Source: Omphalotus guepiniiformis (lineage: Eukaryota > Basidiomycota > Agaricomycetes > Agaricales > Omphalotaceae). Taken from it: a stretch of 64,000 bases of DNA. Shown here in pieces: positions 55,124-64,000 of this stretch. The stretch's first letter is position 1, and every line of letters starts with the position of its first letter. Both the position numbers and the translations under genes were made by a program. A model generated the notes under the pieces. It was not told the DNA's origin. It saw nothing but the letters and a program-made list of their open reading frames with translations, and searched no databases. Location: NCBI GenBank assembly GCA_028554645.1, contig JAQOOI010000077.1:62001-126000 (forward strand), written 5' to 3'.

Positions 55124-56667
55124 ATTTTTATATTTATTTTTTTTGAAATAATATTATAAATAAATTTTATAATTATAAATATTATAATTAGCTAAATATT
55201 TACTTTACTATTATTTAATATAAACCCCTACTATCCTTATATGAGGGCCGCATAAGCAGCTACTCTTTTTATTTAAAGTTAAAATTAGTGTATTTTCTCT
55301 ATTTATTATGTTACTACTTTTTTAATTATTTTACCTTTATTAAACACAACCACCAATCTTGCTTAGGCAACTCACTCTTGCTCATTCACATTAGCGAGTT
55401 AGTGAATGCTCGCTATAACTACCGCTTCCCTCCCTCAGCTAAAGCAGGCAAATCGAGGAAAGCGGGTAGTGGGCGTAGCCGCCTCGCCTTCGGCGGAGGC
55501 GAGGTGGTGATATAACAGTTTTTTTTAACATTGTTTGCTCCAATTGAAGCACTCCCCTGCTTTAGCAGCCCTCGCTTCAGCTAAAGCAGGAATGGGGCGG
55601 GGAGCAAGAGAATTATAAGCAAATCTTGATACAGTGAAGCAACCCTCAACTTCTATAAATCCTAGTAACAAATAAGGGGAAATATTTATTTCTCACTCCA
55701 AAAAAAAAAAAAACAGTTATTTTTGAATTCATTTTTTATTTTAAATGTAAAATTTGTCTATTAATGAAAAAAAAAAAATTTTTTTTTTGTTGCCTTCGCT
55801 CCGCGCTTCATATCTTTAATTAAGTAAAAAGCTTCTTTTAATTTTAATAGTTTAAATTTTTTAAGTATTAAAATTACCAATAATTTTTATTAATTTTTAA
55901 GCTTCTTTTACCGCACCCTCAATTTGCTAATGGGAGGGTACGGGAGCTGCTAAAGCAGAAAACGACAAGTACGGGACAGCTAAAGTAGGGCTGCTAAAGC
56001 AAGGACGGCGAAAAGCTCCATTACAATTATTTTTAGGTATTATAGGATAAACTTTACCTATTTTTATTTTATCTCTAATTAGGCATAACACTGGACGATC
56101 TTCACCCACCCGCTTATGCGAAAGGTGAGTAGTTTTATTACTTACACTTAGCCAAAACTAAAATCACAAACTGTTTTAAGATTTATTATAAAACACTTAC
56201 ACGCCTCCCTGCTCTAGCTCCCGGCCAGCTAAAGCAGGCAGGGGTGCTACAGCAGGGAGCGAGGTAAGCGGCATCTATTAAACCTATTTTGCTCAGTTGG
56301 TAAGGAAAAGACTATCATAAAAATTTTTATTGCTTAAACTATCTTTACTTTTTTTTATTAATATTAGTATAACTATTAGTTAAATATTAACGTATTTTCT
56401 TGTTTTCTCCCCTGCTTTAGCTGCCCTCCCCTTCCCCCTAATGGGGCGGGGAAGAAGCAGCTCCTCGCTCTAAGCGACAGCTAAAGCAGGAACGGAGCAT
56501 GCTATAGCTGTCGCTGCGCTCGCACCCGACGCTCCTTTGCTTTAGCAAGGAAAGCGAGTGAGCGCTCGATCTCGCTGATGCTTTAGCAAGAGCGAGATGG
56601 GAGGGAACGCTTGTTTTTAATAGGGGTAATATATTATTATTTTTATTTTTTTTTATTATTTAAATTA

Positions 56668-59600
56668 TTAGTTATTTTTATTGGTAGTAGCAATATCAAA
56701 TAAAGTATTTTCTAATATACCACATGTTGGTACTATAAATAAAAATCAAGAAAAGTAGAAAGCAGTAGCAGCTTGCCCTATTTCTAAATATGGAGAATCC
56801 GGATGCTGAGAACCAATCCAAGTTAATATTATGAAATCTACTACAAAAAATCAGAAAGCTAATTTCATTGCAGGTCTAAATTGATTACTTCTTGTTCTAG
56901 ATAAATCAGTTAAAGGTAAAATTAATAATATTAATAATGAACCAAACATTGCAACAACTCCTAATAATTTATTTGGAATACTTCTTAAAATAGCATAGAA
57001 TGGTAATAAATCGATAATATATATAAAACTATAAACTATTTTGGATTTATCTTGTATAGCATATCTTTATGCATATACGGAGAGATATGGTCTCTTAACT
57101 TATTCATACTTTCCTCTCAAATATAAATTCTATATCCTTTTTTATGATTATGAATTGAACATTTAATTAGAAAATCAGGTGCGAATAAATTTTCTAAAGT
57201 ACTTATTAATAAGTTAACATCTTCCAATGTAAAACCATAAGTACTTAGATGTAATCCTTTATTTTGAAGAGAACCATCACAAGTTATAAAATTTATCTCC
57301 CCTCCTCTCCGTAGGCCGTAGGCCGTAGGCCGTAGGAGGACTCCGGACTACGCAGCTCCGCACTCCGGACTAAAATTTTAATCGCAGAAGCTCCGCCAAA
57401 GTCAATTTAAAACATTTTTCTCCCTCCTCCCCTTCCCCTCGCTTTGCGAATGGGGCGGGGAAGGGACAGGGAGATGTTTATAACTGTAATCCTTTATTTT
57501 GATAAAAGACAACCGAAAGTTAAGTTAAATTTTTTTGAATATAAATCTTCCTTTCCCCTTTCCCCTTTCCCCTTATGGGGCGGGGCGGGGTATGGTTTAG
57601 TTTGGTTACGCAATAAAAAATTAGAAATAGTTGTGCCTCTTATTCCTAAGACTCTAGCTGCCGATAGAATAGAAGTATATCTAGTTATGGTTTTTAACTT
57701 TAAATCAGTAACTTCAATTTTAATTGAATTAGGATGAATTAAATAATTAGAATCAAAAGGTGAAACAGATAAATTAGATTCTAATTTATATATACCTTTA
57801 AAAAGTTTAGAATTAAGAATATGTCTTTGTAAAGTACTCCTAGTTGTATTAAGAGTTTTAGCTGCAACAGTTAAAGAATCATATTCTCGCCTTCGGCGGC
57901 CGAAATATTTGTTTCTAAGTTAGTAACCTTAACTGAAATAGACTTACTTTTATTAAGTATAGCTAGTTGTTTTTTTATTTTTACTAAAGAATCTTTAGTA
58001 TGTTTATAACCTAGAGAAGAATAAGCAGTATTTAATACATTGTATTCAGGATTTAAAATATCCATATAATATTGCTCTTTTTTCACTAAATCTTTAGGGT
58101 CACAATACTCAAGGATTTCTAATTTAAATTTTGAATAACCGTATTTTAAAAGAGCTTTGTTAATAACCATGTTCTTACGGGTGATATGTGAAATATAAAC
58201 AGGATTAAAATAATTTCTTAATCTTCTACCTAAATTTACACTACTACCAACATAAGACTTGCTGGTAGATAACAGAGTTCAGCAATATACACCTGCTTTT
58301 TCTTTGTTATCTAAAATTATTTTATTTTTATTAGAAAAAGCGTTATTATAAGTAACAACAGGTATAATTGATAAACTGTAAAGATTTAACATATTCATAT
58401 TATAAAACTCACTATAATGTAAAAAAGAATCACTATTTTTAAAATCAAAATATAATATATAAATAATTATAATTCAATAAGCTAGTCCTTTCCCCTCCCC
58501 TCCCCTACCCCTTTGATCGCAAAGCGAGGGAGGGGAAGGGGTAGGGGAGGAGTTAATAATTCATTTATATTTAAAGGTACTACTTTTATATTTTCTTTAT
58601 TATAAAATAAATTTCTATAATAATTAAAACAAGCGCGCAGCGAGTAGAGTTAATGAAGCAAAAGAAATTGATCTGTAACTAATGTTAGTTTTTTTATCTA
58701 TAAATGTTCTAGATTTAGGAACAAAATCTTTTGATATAAAAGGTTTAAATAAATCAAAAATATGATAAAAATAATTTAAATGATGTTCTCTTAAACTACT
58801 TTGACCATAAATAAATCTACTATTACCATTTCTACATTGTAAGTGACCATCTCCTAATAATAATCCAATTATTATTTCATTTAAAGGGCTATCTATATTG
58901 ATTTTTGATCTTTCAATTTTAGTTAATCTTTTTTTAACTGTAGTTGTGTAATTTTGTTTACATAATAAACTTCAATAAGTTGTCAAATCAAAATTATAAA
59001 TATTTATATATTTATATATATTCCTAATCTTTCAAATAGGATCGGACTATATCTTCATCCTTTAACTATTTTTAAAGGAGCTTAACGTAAAGTCTCTGAG
59101 GATCTATATAGTATGGTTTCCTGCTGATTGTCCATTGCTACTATCTTTAAGATTTAAACTTAAATTTTAATTTATTAGTACTTAAAGCTTTAGGAGTTTT
59201 CAGCATACAGTAAAGTAAATTTTTCAAAAGATTACTCTTAGGCATGATATTTATGTTTATCATTCAGGTACTATCGATGCCGGTGTAACCATAGGGTTTG
59301 CTGGAATATAGTTATCGCTGTGACCTAAAGCATTAGGAAAGTAAAATACAAAAATTGATAATACTAAAAAAAATGCAAAAAAAGTTACTAAATCTTTAAA
59401 AATAAAGTAAGGGTGCATTGCATATCTATCCCCATTAGAAGTTACTCCATTTGGATTATTTGACCCATGAATATGAAGAGCTATCATATGAGCAACAGCT
59501 AAAGCTGCTAATAAAAACGGTAAAATATAATGTAGAGAGAAAAATCTATTTAATGTAGCATTAGAAACAGAAAAGCCTCCTCAAATTACAAATTATTAAC

Positions 59601-61363
59601 GATATTTTTTTAATTATATCTTCATTGTTTCACAACAATGTTTAGACTATGTCATCAACCAAAAATATTAAATGGTTGCGGGGCTATCTTGTTGGGCTTA
59701 TTGTTGGTAATACTCACCCATTAGTCGTTGAACGTTCTTGATACATTTTTATGCGGCTGCGGTGCTAGTTACTGCGGAGCCTTACCGAATCAAGTTTCGC
59801 TGCAAATTATCTAAAACACTGGAGGTGTACTTTGCAATAAATATGTATTTAGATTTTTTTGCAATTTTCCCCGTTTGCCAATTAAACGTTACTGTTTAAA
59901 GGAACTAATTTCACAAAAGGAAGACGGAGCGCTTGTTACCGAAAAAAAGCTAACGCTAGCTAACCTTCTAGATAAAAAACTTTAGTTTCTGCGTAGCTGT
60001 CGCCAGCTACAGCAGGTGGGCGGAGCGCACAACAAAAATATTAAGATTAAATAGGAAAGTTTAAATTTTTATAACGTATGCTAATTTTTAAATTATTTAA
60101 TCAACTTAAGTATTGAATATATTTTAGTCCAATTAAAGGATGAAGACCAGAAAATGAAAAAAAGTTGATAACTGTTTGAACATCTTTTTTGGAACTAACA
60201 GAAAATTGAGCATACTTTGATTTTTCTATATCAATTTTTCGGTTAGTATTAAATACTAGTTTAAAAGCTTCAAACAATTGATCATGAATTCTTTGTTTTA
60301 ATTGAAAACAACTATCATTATTTGATTTTATAAAAAAGGAACCTTCAGCTGTAGTAAAGCCTACAATTCAATTTTTAAAAAATGATAATTGAAGGTAATC
60401 TAATGCTGTATTAGGCAACTTAAATTCAGTAAATATCTCCTTATAATTTAAGTTGGATATACTATCAAAAAACTTTATATCCTTTTTAAAAATATACATA
60501 GCTAAATCAAATTGTTCTCTTCGAGTTGTTGTTAAAAAAAATATATTATGGTGAACTAATAATGGAAAAAGAACTTCCTGTAAATCTGTTTTACTAATAA
60601 CTAATTTACATATTGAATTTCTTAAATCTTTATTTATTGTTAATTTACCTATATTTAATACAGATTGAATATATTCTAAAGTAGATATGTCTTTTAATTG
60701 TAAAATTATTACCAATTTTACAGAAATATAACCTTTAGTAGTTTTAACTATTTGAATATAACCATCTCCATCTATAAAACCCACTAAAAAGGCAATAAAT
60801 TGATAAGGAACAGTTAAATAATCTTTCTTGTCTACTCTTAATTTTTTTCCTTTTAAAGCACTGCTACTTATACTACCAATGGTAGGTAAATAATCAGCAG
60901 TTTTTTTGTTTGTAGTAATAATTGTTGAGAAGCAGCACACTAAGTTTTTCTCGATCCTGCTAAAACAGCCTCTTTTACCTTGCACCCTATGTCACATTAG
61001 TGAGCGAACCACCCCTTGCTTAGACAATCCCACCCCGCCCCTCTCTCGCACCCGTTCGCTCCTTTGCTTTAGCAAGGAAAGCGAGGGTGCGACAGCTAAA
61101 GCAGGTCCCTCAGCTAAAGCAGGCAAAGCGAGGGGAAAGGAGCAGCTAAAGCTTGGGGCAGCTACAGCTGGGGTCGCTAGCTTAAGCAAGCGAGGGGGAG
61201 CAAAGCTGTGGGAGCTAAAGCAGGGAGCGAATAGGGTATGGAGCGGTAGCGACCCGCAACCCTGATCTATAAATTTAGCAAAGCCAATTGTGAAATATTT
61301 TAATTCTACTATATCTTGTCCAAATACTGGGATAGCTGATAGTAAGTTAGTAATAACTGTAGC
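56668..61363 (-). CDS. cob: cob, apocytochrome b, three 3' exons (partial)
   Basis: Complex III core subunit. Exons visible: 61363-61303 (61 nt, [20 protein letters not shown]), 59588-59259 ([13 protein letters not shown].., two heme-ligand His in SLHYILPF and AVAHMIALH, to ASIVPEW), and 57011-56668 ([17 protein letters not shown] to the C-terminus), TAA at 56668. The frames join exactly and each intron has T before and G at its end. The last intron splits the PEWY motif of the quinol-oxidation site. TGA Trp is used in each of the two larger exons. The 5' exons lie outside the window. Confidence 0.95.
57036..57290 (-). pseudogene. 3' half of the split LAGLIDADG_2 endonuclease
   Basis: Begins within the second motif ([18 protein letters not shown]) and ends with the family tail [28 protein letters not shown] 57036. 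It is in the right order and orientation to be the continuation of 58470-58985, with a GIY-YIG gene and GC blocks between. An 18-bp word (57250-57267) is repeated at 57485-57502. Confidence 0.82.
57309..57336. repeat. four CCGTAGG units in a GC block
   Basis: Short tandem array in the GC-rich segment between the GIY-YIG gene and the LAGLIDADG_2 3' half. Confidence 0.85.
57500..58398 (-). pseudogene. GIY-YIG endonuclease inserted into the LAGLIDADG_2 gene; frame broken by a UUCG-type insert
   Basis: Starts [10 protein letters not shown] at 58398. GIY-YIG domain [20 protein letters not shown] with RRLRNYF, then [20 protein letters not shown] and a NUMOD3-type [31 protein letters not shown] insert at about 57884-57900 shifts the frame; beyond it a NUMOD1-like [18 protein letters not shown] and a second [17 protein letters not shown] segment continue to a stop near 57500, passing a C-rich cluster at 57550-57595. 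The catalytic domain itself is intact. Confidence 0.82.
58470..58985 (-). pseudogene. 5' half of a LAGLIDADG_2 endonuclease, split by a GIY-YIG gene
   Basis: Contains motif 1 ([20 protein letters not shown]), then [41 protein letters not shown] and GLAYWI, where homology stops, just short of the second catalytic motif. The frame is broken by a CGCTGCGCGCTTG insert (58630-58643) and a CCCCTACCCC..GGGGTAGGGG palindrome (58488-58553). The matching 3' half is at 57036-57290. Confidence 0.8.
60047..61302 (-). CDS. LAGLIDADG_1 endonuclease, in frame with cob exon through a GC-cluster block
   Basis: The frame runs from the 61-nt cob exon, across a 250-bp GC block (about 61000-61262, translated as Pro/Ala/Ser/Arg-rich sequence with one TGA Trp at 60992), to TAA 60047. 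An internal ATG at 60985 could also serve. Motif 1 is [15 protein letters not shown]; motif 2, across a TGA Trp at 60368, is [15 protein letters not shown]-terminus [11 protein letters not shown]. Both catalytic acids present. The insertion keeping the frame over 250 bp suggests either selection for the exon fusion or chance. Confidence 0.83.
61000..61262. repeat. 250-bp composite GC-cluster block in a cob intron ORF
   Basis: Array of different palindromes in one block: GCTCCTTTGCTTTAGCAAGG, CAGCTAAAGCAGGCAAAGCGAGG, tandem GGGGCAGCTAAAGCTT and GCTTAAGCAAGCGAGGG units. Open in the cob-HEG frame on the minus strand and also open on the plus strand, showing the low stop-codon content of cluster DNA. 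Confidence 0.85.
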
Positions 61364-61982
61364 CAAGTTTAAAATTAATGTATTGTAGTTAGAAATCAAC
61401 TAAATTTTCTCCCGTTTTTAGGTTTTAGGGACTAAGGCCTAAATATAATTTTGTTTTTCAATACACTAATCACGTATTTACTTAATACTTTATTTTTTAA
61501 AAACCTGATTCAAATTAAAAAATAATAATATTATATTTTTCTTGCGCTCGCGCAGCGAGCGAGTATTTTTAAATATTATTAATAATAATAGAATGTATTT
61601 AGTATCAAACATTTAAGTAAACCATATGTCATTAAATCTATTAATGATTAAACTCCGACTGTACATTAAGCATTTATCTTTACATTTTTGTTGTTTTTTT
61701 AATAAATACCCATCAATGACCCAGTCTGTAGCGATAATATTTATAATTATTTAAAAACTGTACCTCCCCTTCCCCTCCCCTCCCCTTTGGGGAAGGGGTA
61801 GGGGAGGGGAGTGGTAAAAACTTTTAAATCATAAATATACCGACGGTCTTGATACAAAAACAATATCTTTGACCTGTTTTCATCGATGTCGCCTATTCAA
61901 TAAAGTACATTTGATATAAAATATTATAATTTATATTTAAATGTTATTTATAAATTATATTTTATTAATAGACTATACTAAT

Positions 61983-62324
61983 TTAATTAATTAATTTATA
62001 TTTCATAGAAGAATGAACGTAAGGTAAAACTATATCACGAAGTAGAGGCATAGATTCTTTTCAAATATAAATTTGATACTGGTCTGAAACTCCAGTTGAT
62101 TGAACTGAGGCTTTTAAATTAAAATTATCATATAAGACTTTTACTAAAAATAAACATTCTGAATAAGTATACGAATTAGTAGAAAGTTTAAGACCTTGAT
62201 TAACTTTACCTCCATCGTCCATTATTCATATAGCTAATGCTAACGGAGTAAGAAAATCTCCAATATTTGAAGGAATAACTTTAACACCATTAATGTACCA
62301 TAAATCATGAATCCAATTAAAACT
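61983..62324 (-). pseudogene. displaced 3' half of a LAGLIDADG_2 endonuclease
   Basis: Reads FNWIHDLWYINGVKVIP then LAIWIMDDGGKVNQGLKLST, with the catalytic acidic pair intact, to IYIWKESMPLLRDIVLPY and MKYKLIN, TAA 61983. It has no start or first motif of its own. It parallels residues of the hybrid ORF upstream (SFDWIHEAWYADETKKIP.. ) and appears to be the original C-terminal half displaced by an insertion. Confidence 0.83.
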
Positions 62325-62336
62325 AGAAAGTTAGAT

Positions 62337-63998
62337 TTAGCAATCATCTATTTTTCTACGTGTGTTCATACCTTCTTTTATTTTTTTAATTTGTTCTAAT
62401 CCTTCTATAGTAGTATGGCCTTTAGTTACCATCATTGTTGCTATCTCACAAAAATCTTCAAAATCCAAATATTTAGTTCCCATAATCCTATACTCCTTAA
62501 AAAATGGAATAAGTTTTTCCACTATATCTGGTAAATTCGATACAATAAAATCTCCACGGTTAAAACTTAATTGTGCTGAAACATAACGACCACACTTCAG
62601 ATAATCAACCAAACTTTTCATTAACTCAGTATCCCGAGAATGTTGAGTCAATTTAAATATTAATCTTACAGCATAACCAGTAGGAGTATTACTTTTAAAT
62701 ATGCTAATTATAAATGAACCATCTCCAGACGCAAATCCCGCTATTCAATTTGAGTCTTTAATAGACTGATCTAATACAACAGGTCTAGTAATAAGGTTAA
62801 TATTAGGAAAGGCTATTTTTAACTCATCTGAAAGTCCCTTATTTATAGATGCCTTTATAGTGGCAATCTTTATTAGTCCTTTTTCAGAAAGATGTTCTTT
62901 ATTATAAATTAATTCAATAATCTGTTTTCAAAGCTCAAAATCTGCTTTTTTTTGCGTTATTAAAGGGTAATATTCAAAGTGTTCAATTATAATTTTTAAA
63001 TCTTTTAAAGAAGTTACTCTATACTGAACTAAGTCTTGTCCCTGTTTAGCAATAATACCTACTCCTTTAAAATAGAATTGAATCATTTCCAATAAAAATT
63101 TATCTTTTTTGTGTAAGCCTATTTGAAAACAAACTTGAGTTTGAAAGCCTAATTTAACTTTAGAGTTTTTATTTATTAAAACCATAAATGAAGCTTCTGC
63201 ATCTGAAAAACCTGTTATAAATCAAGGATTCGGAACATGCGTAGCTGGAAGAGATTTAGGAAAAATAGGATATTGAGACATAGGTTCAGATATGAAAAAA
63301 GATTGTGATAAAGCTAAAGTAGAATAGTTTCTTTTTTTTAGTGCGCTTGGTTGCTGAGCCCCTACTACTTTGTGTTTCATAAATTTAGATACAATGGTTG
63401 AACTAGTTATATGTTCTAACTTCATTAAAAATTCTCCTTTAATAGTTATTACATATTTAGAAGGTGTATCTGTGGAAACTATTTTAGACTCTAATTTAAA
63501 ATTCTGATATAATGCTGTGATAAGTATTAAACAATCCTCATAAGAATGTAAACTTTTTAGAGTTAAACCCTGAGAGTTTCTTACTCAGCTATTCGTTATT
63601 CAAACAGCTAAACACAGAGGAGTTAAATATTCACCTATTAAATTTGGTATTTTTTTAGTTTCGTCAGCATACCACGCTTCATGTATTCAATCAAAGCTTG
63701 TATAATTTCAAGTTCTAAATCTAATTATTTTTCTTACTATACCTTTTGATCCTAATCGAGTTTGAATCTTTGGAACATTTGAACTACAATATCCTAAATC
63801 AGATAAATAACTATGCAATCAAAGTAAATAAGAAACATGTACACCTTCTTGATAAAATGTTACTCGAGTGCCATTACCATTTATTCTGCGTTCAGCATGA
63901 CCATCACCTAGTAAACTACCAAAAATAATATCTAATACTATTTTATTATGAGGACCTATTCGTTTATCTGCCCTTATCCTTGATAAATTATTTTTCAT
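62337..63998 (-). CDS. hybrid endonuclease: LAGLIDADG_2 fused in frame to LAGLIDADG_1
   Basis: 553 residues from ATG 63998 (may extend beyond the window) to TAG/TAA at 62337, TGA as Trp throughout. Residues 1-200: LAGLIDADG_2 with motif 1 IIFGSLLGDGHAERRINGNG intact, but the second motif reads LAVWITNSWVRNSQG, lacking the acidic pair expected at WIMDDG. Residues about 200-553: a complete LAGLIDADG_1 enzyme with KRNYSTLALSQS, motif 1 WFITGFSDAEASFMVL and motif 2 WIAGFASGDGSFIISI, ending GLEQIKKIKEGMN. The first part is probably dead, the second probably active. An intact copy of the missing LAGLIDADG_2 half lies just downstream. Confidence 0.85.
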
Positions 63999-64000
63999 TA

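Larger units (their letters stand above)
53620..56667. other. 3 kb spacer between cob and cox2
   Basis: Largest gene-free stretch. It holds the GCTAAAGCA minisatellite (54175-54257), a C15 run (54528-54542), dense clusters (53785-53830, 54470-54620, 54730-54790, 55430-55505, 55555-55605, 55925-56010, 56205-56265, 56405-56605), and a possible tRNA remnant (55065-55123). No coding homology seen on either strand. Confidence 0.7.
57012..59258 (-). other. last group I intron of cob, with nested endonuclease genes
   Basis: Q (CAGCAGGAAACC, about 59110-59130), R (CTCAGAGACTTTACG, 59087-59100) and S (GATATAGTCC, 59040-59055) lie near the 5' end; the rest of the intron is HEG sequence. It starts after T59259 and ends with G57012. 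Confidence 0.9.
59589..61302 (-). other. group I intron of cob between DIVE and WGGF
   Basis: R element GTTCAACGACTAATGGG (about 59717-59735) and S-side ATGACATAGTCTAAAC (59640-59655) are clear near the 3' end. It starts after T61303 and ends with G59589. It carries a LAGLIDADG ORF and a 250-bp GC block. Confidence 0.9.
61364..64000 (-). other. further cob intron, 5' end outside the window
   Basis: Ends with G61364 before the exon GCT-ACA-GTT. Conserved intron-core-like sequence is seen at 61610-61740 and 61855-61905 (AAGACCGTCGGTAT, GGCGACATCGATG), but I cannot assign the subgroup. It holds a fused HEG (62337-63998), a LAGLIDADG_2 3' half (61983-62324) and a CCCCTCCCC..GGGGAAGGGG palindrome (61764-61813). 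Confidence 0.8.

Noticed and set aside
60906..61265. Plus-strand open frame through the cob intron cluster block
   Set aside because: Antisense to the cluster block and HEG; open only because cluster DNA has few stops.
56640..64000. Internal TGA codons as evidence that cox, cob, rps3 and HEG frames are broken
   Set aside because: TGA falls at conserved Trp positions (for example Met-Ala-Trp in cox1 and WHFVDVVW in cox3), so it encodes Trp under genetic code 4.

Overview
The window is a 64 kb piece of an AT-rich filamentous-fungal mitochondrial genome. The evidence is standard respiratory genes (cox1, cox2, cox3, cob, nad4L, nad5), rps3, a mitochondrial small-subunit rRNA, 17 tRNAs, many group I introns with LAGLIDADG or GIY-YIG homing endonuclease genes (HEGs), and consistent reading of TGA as Trp (for example Met-Ala-TGA-Leu at the cox1 start). 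Dikarya, perhaps Basidiomycota, is my best guess from cox1, nad5 and the plasmid remnants. The species cannot be named from the sequence alone.

Nearly everything is on the minus strand. In transcription order (high to low coordinates) the layout is: cob (exons at 61.4, 59.6 and 57.0 kb; the 5' part lies outside the window); cox2 in three exons (53.6-50.4 kb) followed by an overlapping unknown ORF; a plus-strand block with a wrecked linear-plasmid DNA polymerase and an intact membrane ORF (45.5-48.0 kb); cox3 in two exons (44.8-41.6 kb); two related unknown membrane ORFs, A and B (41.6-38.0 kb); nad4L-nad5 (36.4-34.1 kb); a third relative, ORF C (33.6-32.0 kb); a giant rps3 (30.5-26.6 kb); rns with an intron and HEG (24.9-21.7 kb) plus an identical 317-bp partial copy; 17 tRNAs separated by long spacers (20.6-4.9 kb); and the 5' part of cox1 (4.2 kb to the left edge).

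Two processes have shaped the sequence. First, small GC-rich inverted-repeat elements are scattered everywhere. The subfamilies are GCTAAAGC/GCTTTAGC, TCGCTTGCTAAGGCAAGCGA, CGCTGCGCG, CCCCTCCCC..GGGG, and a UUCG-loop type, CGCCTTCGGCG. None is seen in exons of respiratory genes. They sit in frame inside rps3 and ORFs A-C, inside rns, and they break the frames of several HEGs. Second, mobile ORFs have landed at gene ends and inside other HEGs, leaving duplicated gene fragments. A copy of the cox3 3' end lies beyond ORF A, a copy of the nad4L 5' end is fused to ORF B, and a copy of the nad5 3' end lies beyond ORF C. In cob introns a GIY-YIG HEG splits a LAGLIDADG_2 HEG, and a LAGLIDADG_1 HEG sits inside another LAGLIDADG_2 HEG with a duplicated C-terminal half.

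The core genes together encode parts of complexes I, III and IV and the mitochondrial ribosome. Genes expected in such a genome but absent here (rnl, atp6/8/9, nad1/2/3/4/6, other tRNAs, the rest of cox1 and cob) presumably lie outside the window.
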